A stretch of DNA of 64,000 nucleotides. Source: Beijerinckiaceae bacterium. Lineage in GTDB: Bacteria; Pseudomonadota; Alphaproteobacteria; Rhizobiales; Beijerinckiaceae. Below are positions 26,391 through 35,308 of the stretch, piece after piece. The position numbers and the translations under genes are program-made. The notes under the pieces are model-generated. The model was not told the DNA's origin. It did no database searches and worked only from the letters and a program-made list of their open reading frames with translations. Location: assembly GCA_947452455.1 (NCBI GenBank), contig CANGBX010000003.1:62001-126000 (forward strand), given 5' to 3'. Each line of letters opens with the position of its first letter. Position 1 is the first letter of the stretch.

Positions 26391-26969
26391 ATGCCCCTTC
26401 TCAGCCTTTCCTCCCTCGCCCGTGCCGCCTGTGTCGGTTTGATGATGGCGCTGGCTGCCCCCGCATTTGCGCAGGTGAATGACGGCCGCTCGGTCGGCGA
26501 TGCCTCGACCGGACAGTCTATCGATCTCAAAGCCCGCCCGGCTTTGGTACTGGCCGGCGCTGCTGACTGGGAAGATGGCTTTGCCAAGCTCAACAAAGCT
26601 TTTGCCGATCTGCGCACGGCTATGGACCGGGCCAATCTGAAGCCGAGCGGGCGCCCGCTTGCGGTTTTTGTCGATACGGATGATCAGGGCTTCAAATTCC
26701 AGGCGATGATCCCGCTGGAAGCAGCGCCCCCCGCGACGCCCTCATTCCCGGCAAGCATCAAGCTCGGTGAAACACCGCCCGGCAAGACGATGAAGTTCGA
26801 ACATCGCAGCGCCTACGATGACATTGATTCCACCTATGAGGCGATCACCGCCTATCTGGATGAAAAAGGCATTGAAGCAAAACCCATGTTCGTTGAGCAA
26901 TATCTCAATGATGTGGCGTCCGCAGATGATGCCTCCCTGCAAGTCGATATTTATGTCTTTGTGAAATAA
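26391..26969 (+). CDS. Secreted GyrI-like (effector-binding fold) protein
   Basis: A 192-residue exported protein with a signal peptide ending APAFA, followed by a domain with the GyrI-like or AraC effector-binding fold: a first strand pair RPLAVFVDTDDQGFKFQAMIPLE, GKTMKFEHRSAYDDIDSTYEAITAYLDEKG, and the closing VDIYVFVK. Such domains usually bind small hydrophobic ligands; here there is no DNA-binding part and the protein is exported, so it may be a ligand scavenger. The ATG at 26391 follows GGAGCCGGAGCC. The Nudix gene starts about 20 bases after it. Confidence 0.8.
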   Translation: MPLLSLSSLARAACVGLMMALAAPAFAQVNDGRSVGDASTGQSIDLKARPALVLAGAADWEDGFAKLNKAFADLRTAMDRANLKPSGRPLAVFVDTDDQGFKFQAMIPLEAAPPATPSFPASIKLGETPPGKTMKFEHRSAYDDIDSTYEAITAYLDEKGIEAKPMFVEQYLNDVASADDASLQVDIYVFVK

Positions 26970-26988
26970 GCCGGAGCCACAACAGGAA

Positions 26989-27459
26989 TTGCAGCCGCTC
27001 AACGAAGCACCGCCGGTTCATGGCGAACAAGCCCGCAGCCAAATCGCTGCCTTGCCATGGCGGCGCGGCCAGCAGGGGCTTGAGATCATGCTCTTGTCTT
27101 CACGCCAGACAAAGCGCTGGGTGATTCCCAAAGGCTGGCCGATGAAAGGCCGCAAGCCTTATGCGGCAGCCGCGCAAGAAGCGCGAGAAGAAGCGGGACT
27201 GCTTGGCAAAATTGCCAAAGAGCCGATGGGCCATTTCCACTATGTGAAAAATATGTCCAATGGCGCTGCCCTTCTGTGTCGTGTCGATGTCTTTGCGCTG
27301 CAAGTTGAAAAACAACTCAAGAGCTGGCCGGAACGCGATCAGCGCATCACGCGCTGGTTTGCGCTGGAAGAAGCAGCCGAGCTTGTGCGCGAGCCAGAAC
27401 TGACCGCGCTGATCCGCGCTTTCTCTCCGCCTATGCGTGAAAAAACAAAGACTGCGTGA
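26989..27459 (+). CDS. Nudix hydrolase with divergent Nudix box
   Basis: A 156-residue hydrolase, probably of a nucleoside diphosphate-linked compound. The Nudix helix is PKGWPMKGRKPYAAAAQEAREEAG: the EE-x-G end is intact, but the first Glu of the G-x5-E consensus is Arg and the Arg of R-E is Gln. This PKGWPMKG form is common in related proteins of Rhizobiales, so it is probably a subgroup feature and not decay. The start is the first available codon, TTG at 26989; there is no ATG in this part. It follows the GyrI-like gene by 19 bases. Confidence 0.85.
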   Translation: MQPLNEAPPVHGEQARSQIAALPWRRGQQGLEIMLLSSRQTKRWVIPKGWPMKGRKPYAAAAQEAREEAGLLGKIAKEPMGHFHYVKNMSNGAALLCRVDVFALQVEKQLKSWPERDQRITRWFALEEAAELVREPELTALIRAFSPPMREKTKTA

Positions 27460-27462
27460 GTC

Positions 27463-28173
27463 TCAAAAGCGCGGTTCAGAAAGCGCTGCGGCATGCAGCT
27501 CTTTGGCAACAGGGGTGAAAGCATCCGCCTCGCCATTATAAACCAGCAAACGCCCATCCATCACGCCGAAATAAGCGCCGTGCACTTTCAACTTGCCGCG
27601 CTCTTCCAACGTGCGAATACAAGGGAAGGTGCGCAGATTGGCCATGCTTTGCTTGATCGATTCAAGCGCCAACTGCTCAAGATATTCGGGGCCTGCGGGC
27701 ACAGGTGCGGGGCCCAATTTCTCGGCTGATGGACCCATGAGACGAATCCAGCTGCCGATGAAATCACCCGGCGACAAAGGTGCGTGAAACGGATCGGCCT
27801 GGAATTCGGCAAAAGCGCGCACGCCGCCGCATTGCGCATGACCCATGACGACAATGTGCTCGACGCGCAAAGCCATCACGCCAAATTCAAGCGCTGCTGA
27901 TGTGCCGTGATAATCATCATCAGGCGCATAGGGCGGCACGAGATTGGCGACGTTGCGCACGACAAAAATCTCGCCCGGCCCCGCATCGAAAATCACTTCC
28001 GGCGCCACGCGCGAGTCGCAGCAACCGATCATCATGATGCGCGGCTTCTGCCCTTTTTCCGCCAATTCGCGGTAGCGCGCTTGTTCGCCGGAAAAGCGAC
28101 CTGAGACAAAGGCCTCGTATCCCTCGACCAAGGGGATCGGAAAGGGATGGGATTTCTGGGACGCGCTTGTCAT
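27463..28173 (-). CDS. Beta-class carbonic anhydrase
   Basis: Zinc enzyme that hydrates CO2. The zinc ligands are Cys51 in CCDSRV, His112 and Cys115 in GHAQCGGVRAF; the Asp-Arg dyad is D53-R55. Other family parts are GPGEIFVVRNVANLVPPY and ALEFGVMALRVEHIVVMGH. 236 residues. Start ATG at 28173. It is convergent with the Nudix gene (stops 3 bases apart) and divergent from the CitE-like gene. Confidence 0.96.
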   Translation of the reverse strand: MTSASQKSHPFPIPLVEGYEAFVSGRFSGEQARYRELAEKGQKPRIMMIGCCDSRVAPEVIFDAGPGEIFVVRNVANLVPPYAPDDDYHGTSAALEFGVMALRVEHIVVMGHAQCGGVRAFAEFQADPFHAPLSPGDFIGSWIRLMGPSAEKLGPAPVPAGPEYLEQLALESIKQSMANLRTFPCIRTLEERGKLKVHGAYFGVMDGRLLVYNGEADAFTPVAKELHAAALSEPRF

Positions 28174-28330
28174 GGTCGCAGGGCTTTCTTGCCAGAATCA
28201 AAGATTTGGACTGGCGCTGTCCTAAACCCCGGAGGACCGAAGGTCGAGGCAGCACCGGACCAAGGACGCATGGTCAGACAAACTGTCCCCGTTTATGCTG
28301 CACCGCAATGACACCTTAGGAGGCCCCGCC

Positions 28331-29206
28331 ATGATCCGTCCGCGCCGCAGCGCCCTCTATATGCCCGGCTCCAACGCCCGCGCGCTGGAAAAGGCCCGCA
28401 CCCTGCCTGCTGATGCGATTCTTCTGGATTTGGAGGATTCGGTCGCCCCCGAGCAGAAAGAGCTTGCCCGCGCACAGGTCTGCGGGGCGGTGAAGGAAGG
28501 GGGCTTTGGCACACGCGAAGTCGTCATTCGCACCAACGGGCTGGAGACAGATTGGGGCAAAGCCGATCTGGTGGCAGCCGCCGCCGTGGGGCCGGACGCC
28601 ATTCTCCTGCCAAAAGTCTCCCACCCCGGCGATATTACGCTCGCCGCCCATGCGCTGAATGAGGCGGGCGCACCCGCCCATACCCGCATCTGGGCCATGA
28701 TCGAGACGCCGGCCGGCCTTCTCAATGTCGGTGCCATTGCCCGCACCGCTGCTGACCCTGCCTCGCGGCTCTCGGTCTTCATCATGGGGACGAATGACAT
28801 TGCCAAGGAAACGCGCGCCCGCATGGTGCCGGGACGTGCCCCCATGCTGGCCTGGCTCTCCCAATGCGTGCTGGCCGCGCGGGCCTATGGCATCGATATT
28901 TTGGACGGCGTCTATAACCAGCTCGCTGATCCGGAGGGCTTGCGCGCCGAATGCGAACAGGGCCGCGATCTGGGCATGGACGGGAAAACCGTCATCCACC
29001 CCAATCAGATTCCGATCGCCAATGAGATTTTCGCCCCGCCCGCCAGTGAAGTGGAATGGGCGACCAAAGTCATCGCCGCTTTCGATCTGCCCGATAACAA
29101 GGGCAAGGGCGCCATTTCGCTGGATGGCAAAATGGTCGAACTGCTCCATGCCGAAATGGCCAAGCGCACGCTGGCCTTGGCTGCAGCCATCGCTGCCCGC
29201 GGGTAA
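28331..29206 (+). CDS. CitE/malyl-CoA lyase-like CoA ester lyase
   Basis: A HpcH/HpaI-fold lyase or thioesterase acting on citramalyl-, malyl- or related CoA esters. Family segments are RRSALYMPGSNARALEKAR, ADAILLDLEDSVAPEQKE, IWAMIETPAGLLNVGAIA and MDGKTVIHPNQIPIANEIF, with the metal-binding Glu/Asp in these. The ATG at 28331 is preceded by AGGAGG with 7-base spacing, giving 292 residues. Which ester is used cannot be told. No neighbouring CoA ligase or transferase is present. The Mic60-like gene follows 95 bases later. Confidence 0.88.
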   Translation: MIRPRRSALYMPGSNARALEKARTLPADAILLDLEDSVAPEQKELARAQVCGAVKEGGFGTREVVIRTNGLETDWGKADLVAAAAVGPDAILLPKVSHPGDITLAAHALNEAGAPAHTRIWAMIETPAGLLNVGAIARTAADPASRLSVFIMGTNDIAKETRARMVPGRAPMLAWLSQCVLAARAYGIDILDGVYNQLADPEGLRAECEQGRDLGMDGKTVIHPNQIPIANEIFAPPASEVEWATKVIAAFDLPDNKGKGAISLDGKMVELLHAEMAKRTLALAAAIAARG

Positions 29207-29301
29207 GGGAACCAAACAAGCCCGCAGGCGATTCCCAAAAGGGGTGCTGATCGCCTAGACTGTCAGCGCGATTTGCAAGCGTGAGGGGCGCCGGTGTCGA
29301 G

Positions 29302-30393
29302 ATGAGCGAAGACAGCGACAGGGCGGGCGCGGAAGACGTTGCGCCCAACCGCGGGCGCCGCCGCGAACCGCCAATCATTGAAGCGCAGGCCAATGAGACG
29401 GCCCAAGCCAAGCCCGCACGCCCGCGCGGCCATGGATTTGCGCTTGCCCTCTCACTGCTCGCGCTCACAGGCGCTGGCGCAAGCTTATGGTTCACGCTCA
29501 ATACGCGCGACACAGCCACCAACAGCGAAGCATCTGCGGCCTTGGCGCAACGCCTCGATCGTTTGGAGCGCCGTGTCGGCGCGCTTGAAAATAAACCTGC
29601 GCCAACAATTCCCGACACAGCGCCACTGGCCGCGCGCATTGCCTCGCTCGACACCAAGGCAGATCGCATCGCGGCAGAAGCCGCACGCGCCGCGCAACTG
29701 GCAGAAGAAGCTCTCCGCAGGCCTGCTGCGCAAGGCACATCCGAGCCCGCGGATCTCGCACCGCTTGAAAAACGCATCATCGCATTAGAGCAGCGCCCCA
29801 CGCCGCAAAATGAGGATGCGCGCTTGGGCAAGATTGAAAGCGAGATTTCGTCTCTCAATAAAAATATCGCAGCTTCACCCAACACGGCCTCTGCCATGGC
29901 TGTTGTGGCGACAAGCCTGCAGCAAAAGCTGCAACGGGGTGAGGCTTTCGTGCGCGAAATTGCTGCGCTTGAAAAACTCGGCGCGGATGCCAAAAGCATC
30001 AATGCTTTGAAGCCGCTCGCGCAAGGTGCACCAGCTGCGCAGAAACTGGCGCAGGATTTTTCATCGCTCACCTCGGCCATGTTGCGCGCAGCACAACCTG
30101 TGCAAGAGAGCGAGGATTTGCTGGATCGTCTGGGCCGCTCAGCGGCGAGCTTGGTGCGAATTCGCCCCGTTGGTGATGGTACGCAAGAAAATGCGCCCGC
30201 CCTCATCTCACGCATCGAAGCCCATTTGCAGCGCCAAGAGATCAATGCGGCACTGACGCTTTTTGAAAAACTGCCAGCATCCGCGCAAGAACCTGCACGC
30301 GCATGGTCACTCAATGCCAAAGCCCGCGCGCAAGCCGATGAAGCCGCCCGCACACTCATCGCGCAAGCGATCAACCTGATCGCGGAGAAATAA
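29302..30393 (+). CDS. Mic60/mitofilin-like inner membrane protein
   Basis: The alphaproteobacterial counterpart of the mitochondrial inner-membrane protein mitofilin (COG4223). It has a cytoplasmic basic/disordered N-terminus, one helix (FALALSLLALTGAGASLWF) near residue 50, a long coiled coil (LAQRLDRLERRVGALENK onwards), and the C-terminal mitofilin signature SLVRIRPVGDGTQ followed by a paired-helix end. It lies 4 bases before hemY, the known arrangement in this order, but here uroporphyrinogen synthase (hemD) is not upstream. Start ATG at 29302 is chosen over the GTG at 29281; both are plausible. It shapes intracytoplasmic membranes in photosynthetic relatives. Confidence 0.82.
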   Translation: MSEDSDRAGAEDVAPNRGRRREPPIIEAQANETAQAKPARPRGHGFALALSLLALTGAGASLWFTLNTRDTATNSEASAALAQRLDRLERRVGALENKPAPTIPDTAPLAARIASLDTKADRIAAEAARAAQLAEEALRRPAAQGTSEPADLAPLEKRIIALEQRPTPQNEDARLGKIESEISSLNKNIAASPNTASAMAVVATSLQQKLQRGEAFVREIAALEKLGADAKSINALKPLAQGAPAAQKLAQDFSSLTSAMLRAAQPVQESEDLLDRLGRSAASLVRIRPVGDGTQENAPALISRIEAHLQRQEINAALTLFEKLPASAQEPARAWSLNAKARAQADEAARTLIAQAINLIAEK

Positions 30394-30397
30394 GCGG

Positions 30398-31885
30398 ATG
30401 ATCCGCCTCATTCTCTTTCTCGCCATTCTCGCATTTGCAGCGCTCGGCCTGTCATGGTTGGCAGATCGACCGGGTGAGATCAGCATTACGTGGCAAGGCT
30501 ATCAGATCGAAACCTCTGTGCTGGTGGGCATAGCGGCTGTTCTTGCCACCTGTCTTGTCTTTCTGATCCTCTGGTCAATCATTCGCTTTGTTTTGCGCCT
30601 GCCCTCTTTCATCGCGCTGACAGCGCGGGTTCGCCGCCGCAACAAGGGCTATCAAGCGCTGACGCGTGGCATGATTGCGGCAGCTGCGGGCGATATGCGT
30701 CATGCCGCACGGGCCACACGCGAAGCAGAAAAACTCATCGGGCAAGACCCGCTGACCTTGCTCTTGCGCGCACAAACCGCGCAGCTGGAAGGCGACCGCG
30801 TGCTGTCTGAAAAAACTTTTGCGCAAATGGTGGAAGATCCAGAAACGCGCTTGCTGGGCTTGCGCGGACTGCATGCCGAGGCTTTGCGACGGGGCGACGC
30901 AGACAGCGCGCATCTCTATGCCGCGCAGGCGCAAACGATTACACCGCTGACATGGGCGGGTGAGGCTTTGCTCGACTGGCATGTGCGCCGCGCCGAATGG
31001 GCGCCAGCCCTCGAGATTGTCGAGGCCAATCGCAAACACAAGCTCACAGTCCGCGATGCAGCTGAGCGCCAACGCGCTGTTTTGCTCACAGCGCTTGCGC
31101 GCGACATGGCTGACAGCCAGCCCGAACAAGCTTTGCGTGATGCGCGTGAAGCAGCCAAACTGGCGCCCTCGCTTGTGCCAGCCCATGTGCTTGCGGCGCA
31201 ATTGCTGGCGCGGCGCAGTGATTTGCGCAAAGCCTCCCGCCTCATTGAATCCGTCTGGCGCATCACGCCACATCCCGAGCTTGCCGAAACATATGTTCAT
31301 TTGCGCGCAGGCGATGCCGCCCAAGAACGTTATGAGCGCGCGCAGCGCTTGGCTGGTCTCATGCTGCAAGATGCAGACAGCGTGCTGGCCTTGGCACGCG
31401 CCGCGATAGATGCGCGCCATTTCGAAAAAGCGCGCGCAGCCCTTGGCCCATTGCTGATGACGGAAGGGCGCCCCTCGCGGCGGCTCTGCCTGCTGATGGC
31501 TGATCTCGAACAGATGGAACATGGCGCGCAAAGCGGACCCGTGCGTGAATGGCTGGCACGCGCCGCACGTGCGCCGCGCGATGCGGCATGGATTGCCGAT
31601 GGCGTAATTTCTGATCGTTGGGAGCCTGCCTCGCCAGTGACAGGCAAGCTGGATGCATTCCGCTGGGACGTGCCCCAAGAACGCGTGTCAGGCGCGGTTG
31701 AAAATATCGCGCTTGAAAGCTTGCCCGTGATGGATGTGGACGCCGAACCCGTCTCCGCCAACGCGCCCGCCGCGCCGCGCCCCAAGCCATTGGCTGGGCA
31801 AGCCCTTTACCCCATGCCCGCCGTGCCCGATGACCCGGGCCCCGGCGCGGATGATAAAGACGAGACGGAGCGGCGCTTCACCTGA
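30398..31885 (+). CDS. hemY: HemY-like TPR membrane protein
   Basis: Inner-membrane protein with two N-terminal transmembrane helices (LILFLAILAFAALGLSWLAD and a second near residue 50), the HemY_N domain (ARVRRRNKGYQALTRGMIAAAAGD), and TPR-like helical repeats up to about residue 400. The last 80 residues are Pro/Ala-rich and disordered. It has been linked to haem synthesis, but its direct role is unclear. 495 residues from ATG 30398. Follows the Mic60-like gene by 4 bases, clearly one operon. Confidence 0.93.
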   Translation: MIRLILFLAILAFAALGLSWLADRPGEISITWQGYQIETSVLVGIAAVLATCLVFLILWSIIRFVLRLPSFIALTARVRRRNKGYQALTRGMIAAAAGDMRHAARATREAEKLIGQDPLTLLLRAQTAQLEGDRVLSEKTFAQMVEDPETRLLGLRGLHAEALRRGDADSAHLYAAQAQTITPLTWAGEALLDWHVRRAEWAPALEIVEANRKHKLTVRDAAERQRAVLLTALARDMADSQPEQALRDAREAAKLAPSLVPAHVLAAQLLARRSDLRKASRLIESVWRITPHPELAETYVHLRAGDAAQERYERAQRLAGLMLQDADSVLALARAAIDARHFEKARAALGPLLMTEGRPSRRLCLLMADLEQMEHGAQSGPVREWLARAARAPRDAAWIADGVISDRWEPASPVTGKLDAFRWDVPQERVSGAVENIALESLPVMDVDAEPVSANAPAAPRPKPLAGQALYPMPAVPDDPGPGADDKDETERRFT

Positions 31886-31972
31886 GTGGCGCCCGCGCGC
31901 CTTGCCAAGCGAAAGCCCCTTCGCTATGAGGACGGGGCTTCGCGCGGGGCTCGCTCCCCACGCCAACAAGAT

Positions 31973-32048
31973 GCCGCTTTAGCTCAGCTGGTAGAGCACC
32001 TCATTCGTAATGAGGGGGTCGGGGGTTCGAATCCCTCAAGCGGCACCA
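31973..32048 (+). tRNA. tRNA-Thr (anticodon CGT)
   Basis: Acceptor stem GCCGCTT/AAGCGGC, D-arm GCTCAGCTGGTAGAGC, anticodon stem CCTCA/TGAGG with loop TTCGTAA (anticodon CGT, reads ACG), T-loop TTCGAAT, discriminator A and an encoded CCA. 76 bases. It lies 87 bases after hemY. Confidence 0.96.
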
Positions 32049-32061
32049 GTATTTTTTCCCA

Positions 32062-33273
32062 TCACCTCAAGCTGCGCGTCATCCGCACGAAAAATGCGAC
32101 CAGCACGCAATTGGTGAGTGTGAGAACGGCGAGAACCTGCAAGGCGCTTTCGCTGCCATGCGCTTCCATCAAAAAAGCAACCAATGCCGGTGCGCAGGCT
32201 TGCGCAAGGAGTTGCGGGAGCGCCAAGCGACCCATGATGCGCGCATAAAAACGCGGGCCGAACAAAGCCAGGGGGACAGTGCCCTTGGCAATGGAATTAA
32301 TGCCGTTGCCCGCGCCATAAAAGATCAATGCGATGGCAACAACTCCGGGATCAATATTCAATCCCAACATCACAAGACCAAGGCAGGTGAGCGTGATGGA
32401 AATCGCCAATGTCCAAACCGCATGGAGCCGCCCGCCAAAGACTCGCTCCAAAATGCGGGCGGTCACTTGGGCCGGACCAAACAGCGAGCCTGTTGCAACA
32501 GCTGTTGCCAGTGACAAACCGCGCCCTTGCAACATGGCAATCAAATGAACCGATACAATCGCCAAAACAGCTGCGGACATAGCCAGAATGAGTGCGAGCA
32601 ATAAAGTCATCGGTGCACCATAATTGGGTTCTGCACCTTCTGCTTCCGCCGCATGTTTTGGCGCAACAAGATTGCGCTGCACTTTCGGCACAAAAAACAA
32701 ATGGACCGGCAGCATCACAAACAGATGGATGGCGGCAAAAGCGAAACAGGCTTCGCGCCAGCCATAATGCGCCATTATATAAGCGGTGAAAGGCCAGCAA
32801 ATCGTGCTGGCGAGGCCGCCAAACAAAGTGACATTGGTAATGGCAGGCCGCGCTTTCGCGCCATAAATCTGGCCGAGCGTCGAAAAGGCTGCATCATAAA
32901 GGCCGCAGGCCATAGCAAGACCAAGCACAACCCATGCGGCGTACCAGAGATTGAGATGGGTGGAGAGTGCAAGCAACACATGCCCGCTCGCCATCAAGAC
33001 GGAGCTCAGCGCGAGAACGGAGCGCCCGCCCCATGTCTCGATCAACAGGCCGACACGCGGCGCAGATAGCCCCGCCACCAGCAAGGCCAATGCGTGACCC
33101 GCGATAATGCTGGTGAAAGACCAGCCGGTCTCCCGCGCGACAGGCGATGCGATGACGGCCATCAAATAAAAAGCCGAACCCCAGCCGAGAATTTGCCCAA
33201 TGCCGATGGTAAAAATCGTCCGCAGCGATTTTTGCTCCGCCAGAGGAGTGCTTGAGGCCGGATCGCCGCTCAT
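32062..33273 (-). CDS. MFS transporter
   Basis: A 12-helix major facilitator family transporter of unknown substrate. The first helix has IFTIGIGQILGWGSAFYLMAV, and the A-motif-like loop is weak (APRVGLLIETWGGRSVLALS). An extended cytoplasmic loop lies in the middle (KHAAEAEGAEPNYG). The ATG at 33273 (MSGDPASSTPLAEQKS) gives 403 residues with AGGGAGA upstream; two earlier in-frame ATGs exist but add a charged non-membrane lead. It stands alone, convergent with the tRNA gene and divergent from the LprI-like gene. Confidence 0.9.
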   Translation of the reverse strand: MSGDPASSTPLAEQKSLRTIFTIGIGQILGWGSAFYLMAVIASPVARETGWSFTSIIAGHALALLVAGLSAPRVGLLIETWGGRSVLALSSVLMASGHVLLALSTHLNLWYAAWVVLGLAMACGLYDAAFSTLGQIYGAKARPAITNVTLFGGLASTICWPFTAYIMAHYGWREACFAFAAIHLFVMLPVHLFFVPKVQRNLVAPKHAAEAEGAEPNYGAPMTLLLALILAMSAAVLAIVSVHLIAMLQGRGLSLATAVATGSLFGPAQVTARILERVFGGRLHAVWTLAISITLTCLGLVMLGLNIDPGVVAIALIFYGAGNGINSIAKGTVPLALFGPRFYARIMGRLALPQLLAQACAPALVAFLMEAHGSESALQVLAVLTLTNCVLVAFFVRMTRSLR

Positions 33274-33444
33274 TCCAAGCCATCTCCCTGCGGTGACATG
33301 AATTCTGCTCATACCACATCTGCCATGCCAGAAAGGACGCACCAAGCCTAGGGTCGAGACCTAAAATGGGTGCAAATTTTACTAGACCTCATCGGAGAAT
33401 AGAGGAATGTGCCGCTCATCATCTGGCTAACTTTAGCGGTCACC

Positions 33445-35295
33445 ATGCGCGCCTCTGCTTTTTTTGCTGCTCTTCTCGCCATTGGCCTTGCCTCTTCGCA
33501 AAGCGTGCAAGCCCAACCTATTCCGCTGGGCAATATTATCGGCGGTGTGATGCAGGCTGCCGCGCAAGAAAATGCGCGCAAGGAATGGCAGTCGCTCTCG
33601 CCCGTTGAACGCTATTGCCTCAATGCCGGCTTGCAGCGCAGCGGCAATGACATCAACCGTCTTATCCAGCAGGGCATTGCCCCCAGCGATCAGCGCTTAC
33701 AAAATTTGCAAAACACCTGCATGCAAATTACCGCACGTGATTTGAACCCCGATATTGAATGCACCATGCCCGCTGCAGGTGGTGCGACCTATGTCTCGCG
33801 TTGCCGACAGGCTTTCGCGCGTCTTGATCCGCGCGGCAATTATATTGAGGTCGATCTCGAAACGGCCATCACCGATACATTCGCCGGCCGCAAGCCCGAG
33901 ATCGGCACATTCCAACGCCCCGATGCGGCCAATCGCTGGCGCGAACAACAAGCCGCGGGCGGTGATCGTACGCGTGTTGTGACGCCAAGCTTCTCTTGCG
34001 AAAAAGCCAAGCGCCCCGTCGAATTGGCGATCTGCAATTCCTATGATTTGTCGCGCTATGATCGCGAATATGCAGATTTGTGGACGCGCGCCAAACCGAT
34101 GGATCCAAAGGGCGACATTGGCAAGCAGTTGGCAACCCGCAACAAGGCGCGCGAAGCCTGCAATGCCAATGCTGCATGCATCCGCGACAATACGGAAAAG
34201 AGCATTGAGATCGTCGGCACATTTTTGCGCTCCAAAGGCGTGAGCGTGACGACTTTGGCGGATGAAGCCACCGCACGCCGCACAAAAGAAGCTGAAGATA
34301 AAGCGCGCGCCGATGAAGCCGCGCGCCTCAAAGCAGAGCAGATGAAAGCGGAAGCCGACGCTGCGCGCGAAGCCGCCGCCAAGCGCGCAGAAGAGGCCAA
34401 GAAGCGTGAAGGCGAAGCGGCTGATTATGCAGCCTTCAAACGCGATTTGGTGGCCTCCTATAAGGCTGGCCGCAAACCTGAAGAGATCGCGTTCCTGCCG
34501 CCGCAAAAGCAAGATCTGGATGAAGAAGAAGCCAAACTTGTCGATAGCCCGTGCGGCAGCGCCATTCGCACACAAGAAGCGCAATTTGCAGCTTTCACCC
34601 TTTTGCGCCAGACGAAAAATGATCTCATCCAGCGCTCCTGCCGCGTTGAACTGGGCATTTATGAATTGGCCCAAAACCGCCGCGAGGATGCGCTTGCTCT
34701 CATCTGGACGGCCGTCAACAATGCGCCTTATGCATCAGGCCGCCTTGTTTGGGGCTGGACCAATCTGACGACAGAATGGATCAAAGAAAACGAAGTGAAG
34801 AAGGATAAAGCCTGCGCGGCCATTCAAGCGCGCGAGGTCGCCTTTTTCGCCAATCCTTTCCGCAAGCGTGACGGAAAGATTGTTGCCATTGTGGCATCTC
34901 CCTTCTCGGCGCAAGCTGTGCTTGGCTGCGATCAGCAAATGCCGATTGCCGATCTGATCAACCAACAGGTAAAGCTCTGCGCGGTTACAGCACCGGACGG
35001 GGCGCTCGATAATTTCACCGAACAAACGCGCAGCACATGCTGGGTGAATGCATCAGGCCATAATGAATTCCGCGGCAAGCTGGCTGCGCGGATCGACAAA
35101 GAAACGGCTGAAAATTACGAGGAATTGCGACTGCAAAAAGTGGTCTCCGTGTCTTCGACAGAGCGTCGGGCTTTCCAGGAAAGCTATGAGGCTTGCCGCG
35201 AAGAAGTCGGCAAATATCCGGCCGCAAAAGCTGATGAGATTGCAAAGGCTCCCGCTAAAATCGAGGCTCTTTGCCGCGAATTTTTGAAAAAGTAA
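33445..35295 (+). CDS. Secreted LprI-like/coiled-coil multi-domain protein
   Basis: Large periplasmic protein of unknown function. Signal peptide MRASAFFAALLAIGLASSQSVQA precedes a 110-residue cysteine-containing part. A DUF1311/LprI-like block follows (SFSCEKAKRPVELAICNSYDLSRYDREY, then NKAREACNANAACIRDN), with the cysteine spacing of lysozyme-inhibitor LprI. Then come a long charged Ala/Lys/Glu coiled coil around residues 290-345 and a C-terminal region with paired cysteines (SPCGSAIR, QRSCRVELGIYELAQNRR, STCWVNASGH). ATG 33445 fits a signal peptide best; GTG 33409 is possible. The next gene begins 13 bases after it. Confidence 0.75.
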   Translation: MRASAFFAALLAIGLASSQSVQAQPIPLGNIIGGVMQAAAQENARKEWQSLSPVERYCLNAGLQRSGNDINRLIQQGIAPSDQRLQNLQNTCMQITARDLNPDIECTMPAAGGATYVSRCRQAFARLDPRGNYIEVDLETAITDTFAGRKPEIGTFQRPDAANRWREQQAAGGDRTRVVTPSFSCEKAKRPVELAICNSYDLSRYDREYADLWTRAKPMDPKGDIGKQLATRNKAREACNANAACIRDNTEKSIEIVGTFLRSKGVSVTTLADEATARRTKEAEDKARADEAARLKAEQMKAEADAAREAAAKRAEEAKKREGEAADYAAFKRDLVASYKAGRKPEEIAFLPPQKQDLDEEEAKLVDSPCGSAIRTQEAQFAAFTLLRQTKNDLIQRSCRVELGIYELAQNRREDALALIWTAVNNAPYASGRLVWGWTNLTTEWIKENEVKKDKACAAIQAREVAFFANPFRKRDGKIVAIVASPFSAQAVLGCDQQMPIADLINQQVKLCAVTAPDGALDNFTEQTRSTCWVNASGHNEFRGKLAARIDKETAENYEELRLQKVVSVSSTERRAFQESYEACREEVGKYPAAKADEIAKAPAKIEALCREFLKK

Positions 35296-35308
35296 GGATG
35301 TGACAATC

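Noticed and set aside
29070-30374. 434-residue open frame opposite the CitE-like and Mic60-like genes
   Set aside because: Spans two certain genes on the other strand and has a low-complexity Ser/Ala composition typical of a shadow frame.
31908-31943. Hairpin AAAGCCCC / GGGGCTT between hemY and tRNA-Thr considered as a terminator
   Set aside because: It has a 14-base loop and no T-run, so support for termination is too weak.
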